Of a stretch of 64,000 nt of DNA, positions 31,970 to 38,926 are shown in pieces (the first letter of the stretch is position 1; each line of letters opens with the position of its first letter). Source of the DNA: an uncultured Phascolarctobacterium sp. (GTDB taxonomy: Bacteria > Bacillota > Negativicutes > Acidaminococcales > Acidaminococcaceae); the NCBI RefSeq assembly GCF_934190775.1, contig NZ_CAKPTG010000015.1, forward strand, positions 5,416 to 69,415, given 5' to 3'. Below the pieces are notes generated by a model. That model was not told the origin of the DNA and made no database searches. It was given only the letters and a program-made list of their open reading frames with translations. The position numbers and the translations under genes were made by a program.

Positions 31970-33349
31970 ATGGCTGAGGATACAATTAGTGCTGTTACTA
32001 CGGCTCTTGGCGAAGGCGCTGTAGGTATTGTGCGTATTAGCGGACCAAAGGCGTTGGCGGTGGGTGAGACCTTGTTTAAGGCGGCTTCCGGCAAGGCGCT
32101 GGGTGCATATCCTGTGAATACGCTTGCTTATGGCCATGTTTATGATACAGACGGCAGCCTGGTAGATGAGGTGCTGGCGGTGTATATGCGTGCTCCGCGG
32201 TCCTATACGGCGGAGGATGTGGTAGAAATCCAGTGCCACGGCGGTGTGCAGCCGCTGCAGAAGATTCTGCAGCTGACGTTTGCTGCCGGTGCGCGTCCGG
32301 CGGAGGCCGGCGAGTTTACGAAGCGCGCGTTTTTGAATGGCAGGATTGACCTGACGCAGGCTGAGGCGGTTATGGATATTATCCGTTCGCGCAGTGAGGC
32401 GAGCCTGAAGCTGGCTGCGCGTCAGCAGCAGGGCCAGCTGGCAGGTGAACTGCGTACTTTGCGTAAGCAGCTTGTGGATGTGGTTGTTAATCTGGAGGCT
32501 GTGATTGATTATCCGGAGGAGGATATCGAGGATGTTACCTATGGCAGGGTGCAGGAGAGCCTGACTACTGTGTGCAGCGGGATTGAGCATTTGCTGGCGC
32601 ATGCGCATACGGGCAAGATTTTGCGCGAGGGCTTGCGTACTGCTATTGTGGGACGTCCGAACGTGGGTAAGTCTAGTCTGCTGAACGCTTTACTGCGGGA
32701 GGAGCGCGCGATTGTTTCGCAGTACGCCGGTACGACGCGTGATGTTATTGAGGAGCAGCTGCTGCTTGATGGTGTGCCGCTGGTGCTGGCGGATACTGCA
32801 GGTATTCGTGCTACCGAGGATTTTGTGGAGAAAATCGGCGTGGAGAAGAGCCGTCAGCTGTTGGCGGATTCGGAGCTGGTTATCTGCGTGATTGATGGCA
32901 GCGAGGGCCTGACGGCTGAGGATGAGGCGATTTTAGAGGCTGCGGCCGGGAAGCCCTGTGTGGTGATTGTGAATAAGAGCGATTTGCCGCAGCAGGTTGA
33001 TTTGGTGCAGCTGCGTGAGCGTTTTGGTGCTGATAAGGTGATGACGCTTTCTGCCAAGACTCTTGTTGGTATTGAGGCGTTTACTGCCTGGCTGAAGAGT
33101 TATGTTTATGGCAGTAAGGGTACGCTTGATGATGGTGCGTATATTCAGAATGCGCGTCAGGAGCGTTTGCTGCGTGAGGCGCTTGCGGGTTTGCAGGATG
33201 CGGAGGTTGCGGCGCAGGATTATCTGCCGTATGATTGTATTGTGATTGATGTGCGCTCGGCGATTGACCTGTTAGGGGAGATTACGGGTGATACGGTGCA
33301 GGATGAAATTATCAATGAGATTTTTGAGAGGTTCTGTATCGGTAAGTAG
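31970..33349 (+). CDS. mnmE: tRNA modification GTPase MnmE
   Basis: A 459-residue protein. The N-terminal tetrahydrofolate-binding domain starts DTISAVTTALGEGAVGIVRISG; the G domain has GRPNVGKSSLLN (G1), TTRD (G2), DTAGIR (G3) and NKSD (G4). The C-terminal Cys is in FCIGK, as required for activity. With MnmG it makes cmnm5U34 in tRNAs. GC-rich compared with jag. It is followed by a 460-bp repeat-filled gap before mnmG, which splits the usual mnmE-mnmG pair. Confidence 0.97.
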   Translation: MAEDTISAVTTALGEGAVGIVRISGPKALAVGETLFKAASGKALGAYPVNTLAYGHVYDTDGSLVDEVLAVYMRAPRSYTAEDVVEIQCHGGVQPLQKILQLTFAAGARPAEAGEFTKRAFLNGRIDLTQAEAVMDIIRSRSEASLKLAARQQQGQLAGELRTLRKQLVDVVVNLEAVIDYPEEDIEDVTYGRVQESLTTVCSGIEHLLAHAHTGKILREGLRTAIVGRPNVGKSSLLNALLREERAIVSQYAGTTRDVIEEQLLLDGVPLVLADTAGIRATEDFVEKIGVEKSRQLLADSELVICVIDGSEGLTAEDEAILEAAAGKPCVVIVNKSDLPQQVDLVQLRERFGADKVMTLSAKTLVGIEAFTAWLKSYVYGSKGTLDDGAYIQNARQERLLREALAGLQDAEVAAQDYLPYDCIVIDVRSAIDLLGEITGDTVQDEIINEIFERFCIGK

Positions 33350-33811
33350 GGTTGTGCATCGCAATTAAATATCGTTCCAGTCAGCAGCAATTTTCCCGTG
33401 CCGTAGGGCACAACGTAAATTTCGTGTGGAACCAGGACGAAGCTTCGGTAAAATTTGACAGACGGTAAGAGAAAGTTACGTACCCTTGCTTCTATGGTTC
33501 CGGACACTCATTTGCTAAAATTGCTATTCCTTACACGATATGTTAATTGCTTGAGTTAGTGTTAACTACTAGCCTTTTATATGCTCCCTGCAAGGGAGCT
33601 GGCATCGCGTAGGCGATGACTGAGGGTTGTGCGCTGCGATATATAAATTGCTCGTTAGAGCGTTCTGCTAACCTTCTTGCCTGCCCCTTGGGGAAGGTGC
33701 CGAGCGAAGCGAGGCGGAAGGGGGTTGTGCGTCGCAATTAACGCATCGCGTTGCAATGAAAAATTTGGTTGTGCGTTCACTAATACATATATTTTTAAGA
33801 GGTCTATGAAG
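33350..33811. repeat. composite intergenic repeat between mnmE and mnmG
   Basis: From about 33352 to 33550 and again from 33664 to 33745 the sequence matches the 272-bp unit found in tandem at 63.3-64 kb (gttgtgcrtcgcaatta, ggaaccaggacgaagc, ccttgcttctatggttcc, ctgccccttggggaagg). Between these parts, at 33575-33632, sits a hairpin element (gctccctgcaagggagctggc ... actgagggttgtgc) related to those at 56.6 and 58.8 kb. So one repeat seems to be inserted into another. No gene is supported in this stretch. Confidence 0.75.
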
Positions 33812-35695
33812 ATGAGTTATATTACAGATACATTTGATGTAATTGTGGTTGGTGCCGGCCATGCCGGCGTGGAGGCGGCGCTGGCTGCTGCCCGCCTGGG
33901 CGGCAAGACGCTGCTGGCAACGTTGTCGCTGGATAATGTGGCGCTGATGCCATGTAATCCGTCTATCGGCGGTCCTGCTAAGGGCCATCTGGTGCGTGAG
34001 CTGGATGCTTTGGGCGGCCAGATGGGTATCAGTGCGGATTTAGCGTGTATCCAGATGCGTCTTTTGAATACCGGTAAGGGTTATGCTGTACACGCGCTAC
34101 GTGGTCAGGAGGATAAGCCTTTTTACCATACCCTGATGAAAAAGATTGTTGAGGATCAGGCGAATCTGGAGCTGAAGCAGCTGATGATTGATAAGCTGCT
34201 GGTGGAAAATGGCGCGGTTGTTGGTGTGGAGGCTGAAACCGGCGAGGTTTTCGAGGCGAAGTGTGTTATTCTGGCTACCGGTACTTATCTGCGCGGTCGT
34301 ATTGTTTATGGCCAGGTTAATTATGAATGCGGTCCGAACGGCTTGCGTAGTGCGCAGAAGCTTTCAGCTTCGCTGCTGGAAAACGGCGTGGAGCTGATGC
34401 GCTTTAAGACCGGTACGCCGGCGCGTATTGATGCCCGCAGTCTGGATTACAGCAAGATGGAGCCGCAGTATGGCGATGAGGAGGTGCGCAATTTCTCCTT
34501 TATCAGCGATATCAAAACACGTGAGCAGGTGCCTTGCTACCTGACATATACGAATGAGGCGACGCATAAGATTATCCGCGATAACCTGCATTTATCCGGT
34601 ATGTATAACGGTATGATTGAGGGTGTCGGTCCGCGTTACTGTCCGTCTATTGAATCTAAGATTGTGCGCTTTGCCAATAAGGAGCGTCATCAGCTGTTTA
34701 TCGAGCCTGAGGGACGTAGTACCAATGAAATGTATGTACAGGGCATGAGCTCTTCTTTGCCGGCGCATATTCAGTTGCAGTTTATGCAGACTATTCCCGG
34801 TCTGGAGCATTGCAAGATGATGCGTGCAGGCTATGCGATTGATTATGATTGCCTTGATCCGCTGCAGCTGCGTCCGTCGCTGGAGCATAAGGCTATCAGC
34901 GGCCTGTTCAGTGCCGGTCAGTCCAACGGTACCAGCGGCTATGAGGAGGCTGCTGCCCAAGGTCTGATGGCAGGTATCAATGCAATGATGAAGATTAACG
35001 GACGCGAGCCGCTGGTATTGCGCCGTGATGAGGCATATATCGGCGTGCTGATTGATGACCTGGTTACCAAGGGTACATCCGAGCCTTACAGAATGATGAC
35101 CTCGCGTGCGGAATACCGCCTGCTGCTGCGTCAGGATAATGCGGATTTGCGCCTGACGGAAAAGGGCAGAGAGATTGGTTTGGTTGATGATAAGCGCTAT
35201 GGTATTTTCACCGAAAAGCGCAGTGCGCTGGAGCGCACAGTGAGCGAGCTGGGCAAGCAGAATATTTCTCCCAGTGCGGAAAACAATGCCAAGCTGGAGG
35301 CTATGGGTACGGCGCCGCTCCGCAGCGGCAGCAGTCTTTTGGATTTGCTGCGTCGTAAGGAGGTTACCTACAGTAAGCTGCAGCAGGCCTTCGGCTTGCC
35401 GGAGCTGGCACCGCAGGTGGCAGAGCAGGCCGAGATTTTCGCTAAGTATGAGGGCTATATTACTAAGCAGCGTCAGGAGGTTGAACGCTTTATGAAGCTG
35501 GAAAACAAGCGCTTGCCTGATGATATAGATTATCGTGCGATTAAGGAGCTTTCCAGCGAGGCCGCTGAAAAGCTGGACAAGGTGCGTCCGGTGAATATCG
35601 GTCAGGCATCGCGTATCAGCGGTGTTTCGCCGGCTGATATCAGTGTGCTGATGATTGCGCTGGAGCTGAAGCGCCGAAAGGAGCAGGAAGAATGA
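33812..35695 (+). CDS. mnmG: tRNA modification enzyme MnmG (GidA)
   Basis: A 627-residue FAD protein: DVIVVGAGHAGVEAALAAARLG (FAD motif), LMPCNPSIGGPAKGHLVRELDALGGQMG, GLFSAGQSNGTSGYEEAAAQGLMAG and TSRAEYRLLLRQDNADLRL. It works with MnmE on tRNA U34. The start at 33812 follows AAGAGGT by 8 nt; a longer reading frame extends 45 codons into repeat sequence and is artefactual. It overlaps rsmG by 4 nt. Confidence 0.97.
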   Translation: MSYITDTFDVIVVGAGHAGVEAALAAARLGGKTLLATLSLDNVALMPCNPSIGGPAKGHLVRELDALGGQMGISADLACIQMRLLNTGKGYAVHALRGQEDKPFYHTLMKKIVEDQANLELKQLMIDKLLVENGAVVGVEAETGEVFEAKCVILATGTYLRGRIVYGQVNYECGPNGLRSAQKLSASLLENGVELMRFKTGTPARIDARSLDYSKMEPQYGDEEVRNFSFISDIKTREQVPCYLTYTNEATHKIIRDNLHLSGMYNGMIEGVGPRYCPSIESKIVRFANKERHQLFIEPEGRSTNEMYVQGMSSSLPAHIQLQFMQTIPGLEHCKMMRAGYAIDYDCLDPLQLRPSLEHKAISGLFSAGQSNGTSGYEEAAAQGLMAGINAMMKINGREPLVLRRDEAYIGVLIDDLVTKGTSEPYRMMTSRAEYRLLLRQDNADLRLTEKGREIGLVDDKRYGIFTEKRSALERTVSELGKQNISPSAENNAKLEAMGTAPLRSGSSLLDLLRRKEVTYSKLQQAFGLPELAPQVAEQAEIFAKYEGYITKQRQEVERFMKLENKRLPDDIDYRAIKELSSEAAEKLDKVRPVNIGQASRISGVSPADISVLMIALELKRRKEQEE

Positions 35696-36411
35696 CCTTT
35701 GCAGAAATTTTAGCTGAAAAGGGTGCGGAGGCCGGTTTGAGCTTTACGCCGCTGCAGCTGGAACAGTTCAGCCGTTATTACGAGCTGCTGGTGGAAACCA
35801 ATAAGGTGATGAACCTTACTGCGATTACTGAGCCGGAGGAGGTTGCCGTAAAGCATATGGTAGACAGCCTGCTGGCCTACGAGGCGGAGATGGCCGGCAA
35901 AACCTTGGCAGACGTGGGCACGGGCGCCGGCTTTCCCGGTGTACCGCTAAAAATCTACTGCCCCGAGCTGAAGGTGACACTGATTGATTCCTTGGGCAAG
36001 CGCCTGCGTTTTTTGCAGCAGGTGATTGAGGAGCTGGGGCTGAAGGGTATCCGCTGCGAGCATTTGCGTGCTGAAGATGCCGGTCGCGATAAAAAGCATC
36101 GCGAAAAATATGATTATGTAACGGCACGCGCGGTGGCGCGTTTGAGCGTGCTGAGCGAATACTGTCTGCCGCTGGCCAAAAAGGGCGGTCAGTTTATCGC
36201 CCTGAAGGGCAGCAAGTTTGCGGAGGAAATTACCGAGGGCGAGGCTGCGGTAAAAATCCTCGGCGGCAAAATTATCAGTGCAGAGCCTGTAAAATTACCC
36301 GGTCTTGACGATGGACGTGCTATAATAAAGATAGCTAAAATCAAAACAACACCGGCGCAGTACCCGCGTAAGGCAGGGACGCCGGAAAAACAGCCCTTAG
36401 GCGCTAGATAG
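35692..36411 (+). CDS. rsmG: 16S rRNA (guanine527-N7)-methyltransferase RsmG
   Basis: A 239-residue SAM-dependent methyltransferase: KHMVDSLLAYE, LADVGTGAGFPGVPLKIYCPELKVTLIDSLGKRLRFLQQV and DYVTARAVARLSVLSEYCLPLAKKGG. It methylates G527 of 16S rRNA; loss gives low-level streptomycin resistance in other bacteria. ATG overlaps the mnmG stop. Confidence 0.96.
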   Translation: MTFAEILAEKGAEAGLSFTPLQLEQFSRYYELLVETNKVMNLTAITEPEEVAVKHMVDSLLAYEAEMAGKTLADVGTGAGFPGVPLKIYCPELKVTLIDSLGKRLRFLQQVIEELGLKGIRCEHLRAEDAGRDKKHREKYDYVTARAVARLSVLSEYCLPLAKKGGQFIALKGSKFAEEITEGEAAVKILGGKIISAEPVKLPGLDDGRAIIKIAKIKTTPAQYPRKAGTPEKQPLGAR

Positions 36412-36421
36412 GGGGAAGCAA

Positions 36422-37300
36422 ATGTTAGTAGATGATGGATTTTCGGTATTAGATACAGATTGCGGTATTATTGGTGAGCGTAAGGCTGTCAATGAGGTGA
36501 AGGTTGTGAAGGTGCCTATCGGACAGATTTTCCCTAACCCTTATCAGCCGCGCAAAAGCTTTGACGAGGCAGCCTTAGAGGAGCTTTCTGCTTCCATCGC
36601 TCAATATGGCGTGCTGCAGCCTCTTTTAGTATCCCCGACGGAGGACGGTCGTTATCTGCTGATTGCCGGTGAGCGACGCCTGCGTGCTTCCCGTATGGCG
36701 AAGCTGACAGAGGTACCGGTGATTATCAGCGATTACACTACGCAGCAGATTGCAGAGATTGCGCTGATTGAAAACCTACAGCGTGAGGACCTGCACTTTT
36801 TGGAGGAGGCTGAAGGCTACGAACAGCTGATGGAGCAGTTCCATCTGACGCAGGAGGCAATGGCTGCGCGTGTAGGCAAGAAGCAGTCCACTATCGCTAA
36901 CAAGCTGCGTTTGCTGCGCCTGTCGCCTGCTGTACGCAAGGTGCTGGTTGATGCCGGTCTGAGCGAGCGTCATGCCCGCGCCCTGCTGAAGCTGGATGAT
37001 GATACCAGGCGTCTGGAAGCGCTGGAGGTTATTGTGGCCAAGAATTACAGCGTGCGCCAGACTGAAGAATATATCAGTAAGCTGCTTGATGACAAGCAGC
37101 AGGAAAAACGCCGTCGCATGGTGATTGTCAACGATGTCCGCATCTACCTGAACAGTATTAAGCAGGTTGTCAACGCTATTAAGGACGTTGGTATTCCCGT
37201 TAACATGGAGCAGACTGTAGAGGGCGATGAGGTTATCGTCAGTGTCCGCATCAAGAACCAGAAGAAGCCGAAGGGTGGCAACAGCAAGCCCTTGTTCTAA
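36422..37300 (+). CDS. noc: Noc/ParB-family nucleoid protein
   Basis: A 292-residue ParB-type protein. The N-terminal CTPase/ParB domain has IPNPYQPRKSFDEAALEELSASI-like sequence, ENLQREDLHFLEEAEGY, and the GERRLRASRMA motif. The helix-turn-helix reads KKQSTIANKLRLLRL. The SxIANKLRLLKL-type helix and position after rsmG match B. subtilis Noc, while the only perfect sites nearby are ParB-type parS. No parA/soj follows. It may act in nucleoid occlusion or in segregation. It ends 36 bp before a terminator that contains parS. Confidence 0.88.
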   Translation: MLVDDGFSVLDTDCGIIGERKAVNEVKVVKVPIGQIFPNPYQPRKSFDEAALEELSASIAQYGVLQPLLVSPTEDGRYLLIAGERRLRASRMAKLTEVPVIISDYTTQQIAEIALIENLQREDLHFLEEAEGYEQLMEQFHLTQEAMAARVGKKQSTIANKLRLLRLSPAVRKVLVDAGLSERHARALLKLDDDTRRLEALEVIVAKNYSVRQTEEYISKLLDDKQQEKRRRMVIVNDVRIYLNSIKQVVNAIKDVGIPVNMEQTVEGDEVIVSVRIKNQKKPKGGNSKPLF

Positions 37301-37336
37301 AAGTAAATAGGCAGGAAGCTTTCCTGTAGAAACGTT

Positions 37337-37386
37337 AAAAGCAGAGAGACTTGTTTCACGTGAAACAAGTCTCTCTGCTTTTTTTG
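37337..37386. terminator. parS: noc terminator containing a parS site
   Basis: A perfect 46-bp palindrome (37337-37382) with stem AAAAGCAGAGAGACT and the exact parS TGTTTCACGTGAAACA (37352-37367) at its centre, followed by Ts. As RNA it is a strong terminator for noc (plus strand); as duplex DNA it is a ParB/Noc-type binding site. Confidence 0.9.
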
Positions 37387-37428
37387 CGAAAGGAGTTATG
37401 TTGTTATGTACTGGCATCAGCCAGTATT

Positions 37429-38682
37429 TTACCAGAATTTGAGCATTTGGAAGAGGCTCTTTTTGAAGCCTTTTTCCGGCGGGATTACCTCATGCAGAAA
37501 TTTGGGCTTTACGTAACGCACAATCATCGGCGGTGTGCGCAGCGTTGTTTCTGCAAAGCGCGGCAGCTTGCTGTTGGCGGGAAGCTGCAGGCTGCGTACC
37601 TTGTCCTTGCTGTTGACGAAGCGGGCGCTGGCAGCGCCAGTCTGGCCGTTGACTACGATAACGAAGCGCTCGCCGGAGCTGTTGTCGGTATAGTCAACAT
37701 AATAAATCGGCAGCATGATGTCAGCAGAATGCTTGCGGATATTGCGTGCCCATTTTTCAATCTTAACATCCTTTAAGCCGTAATTTTCGCAGAGCTTATT
37801 GCAAAGCTGCTCATTAATCATGCGGTCAAGATATTTTTGCACCGGGAAAAGGTTGCTGCGGGTGGTGATATGCACGTCGCCCTCCAAAAATACCGGGTCG
37901 AAGGGGGCGAATTCATCAAAGTTCCAGGGAGCAACCATATCGACGGCGTTTTCGTCAAAGACATAGGTTTGCGGATATACCCAGTTCAAAACCTCCTGAT
38001 AAATTTCGCAGTCACCCTTGTTGCTGGAGATTTGCGCCTTGACGCGCAGGTCCGCAAGTGTATAGGGAGTATAAAAGGCGGTAAATTTTTCCTTGATGGC
38101 CTTTTCCGCACCCTTGAAGGACATAGGCTCACGCTTCATCAGCAGCTGTGCTCTGCCAAAGGCCTGCTCCTTAGTGAGCTTGAAGGGCAGGGCGATGGAG
38201 GGGTAGCTGCGGGAGCCTGCGCCGATGAGCTGGTCCTTGTTGTAGCCGCCGGCCTTTAGTTCTTCCTGCGTCAGACGGTGACCGCAGTATTCGCAGGTAA
38301 AAATAGTCTGCGTGGATTCGCCGGTAACATCGGCGCCGCAGAGCGGGCAGGGCAGCTTGATGGTGTGGCTTTCTTTGTAAGTCTTGGTGCTGAGGGCGCT
38401 GAAAACGCCCAGCTTGTCTTCAATGCTTTGGGTATCGTTTTTGAGCATTTCGGGCAAAGGCTCCATAAAGTATACGTGGCCCAGCTTTACCAGACCGTTG
38501 ACAACTTCTACCGGCTTATGGCGGTATTTGATTTCGGTATCAAGAATATTTTCGCTGTTCGGCCAAGGCTCCTTGCTGCCGCAGAAGGAGCAGATGAAGC
38601 TGGTGCTGCCAGCGTCGGAATACATGGTGCCGCCGCATTTTTCGCATTGTATAGCACAACATTCGTCGTTTTCTTTAAACAT
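37429..38682 (-). CDS. double zinc-ribbon protein of unknown function
   Basis: A 417-residue soluble protein. Two zinc ribbons are visible: CEKCGG...CSFCGS (about 12-36) and CPLCGA...CEYCGH (about 115-138). The remainder (ALPFKLTKEQAFGRAQLLMKREPMSF, TLADLRVKAQISSNKGDCEIY, IMLPIYYVDYTDN) resembles membrane-associated TFIIB-type zinc-ribbon proteins that assemble on vesicles or membranes, but I cannot name a function. The start at 38682 follows AAGGGAG by 8 nt. Its promoter carries the repeated envelope promoter module (38713-38767), which links it to the outer-membrane genes. Confidence 0.75.
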   Translation of the reverse strand: MFKENDECCAIQCEKCGGTMYSDAGSTSFICSFCGSKEPWPNSENILDTEIKYRHKPVEVVNGLVKLGHVYFMEPLPEMLKNDTQSIEDKLGVFSALSTKTYKESHTIKLPCPLCGADVTGESTQTIFTCEYCGHRLTQEELKAGGYNKDQLIGAGSRSYPSIALPFKLTKEQAFGRAQLLMKREPMSFKGAEKAIKEKFTAFYTPYTLADLRVKAQISSNKGDCEIYQEVLNWVYPQTYVFDENAVDMVAPWNFDEFAPFDPVFLEGDVHITTRSNLFPVQKYLDRMINEQLCNKLCENYGLKDVKIEKWARNIRKHSADIMLPIYYVDYTDNSSGERFVIVVNGQTGAASARFVNSKDKVRSLQLPANSKLPRFAETTLRTPPMIVRYVKPKFLHEVIPPEKGFKKSLFQMLKFW

Positions 38683-38712
38683 AGGAACATCTCCCTTCTT
38701 TATCTTACTTTC

Positions 38713-38767
38713 ATTATAGCGCAAAAAGAGTATCAGCGCCCCACCCGAAAGGGGATTTTTGGGTAGG
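38713..38767 (-). promoter_or_regulatory. envelope promoter module, copy 1 (zinc-ribbon gene)
   Basis: On the minus strand CCTACCC (38767-38761), GGGTGGGG (38746-38739), 20 nt and TATAAT (38718-38713). There is no -35 hexamer; the right arm lies where it would be. The predicted leader is about 25 nt. Confidence 0.8.
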
Positions 38768-38839
38768 ATGGGGAGAAAATATTAAAGGCAAGGCATAATA
38801 GTGCAAAAACTCAGATAGCTTCTAAAGAAATTGAGCAAA

Positions 38840-38876
38840 GAAAAATTGTGCGGCTTTTTACGACCGCACAATTTTT
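38840..38876. terminator. bidirectional terminator after the autotransporter gene
   Basis: Stem AAAAATTGTGCGG / CCGCACAATTTTT with a 9-nt loop, between the convergent-facing end of the autotransporter gene (38927) and the zinc-ribbon gene promoter. Confidence 0.8.
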
Positions 38877-38926
38877 ATTGTTTACTAAAAACGCGAGATG
38901 CTTTGTGTGTTGAAAGGACTAACTTG

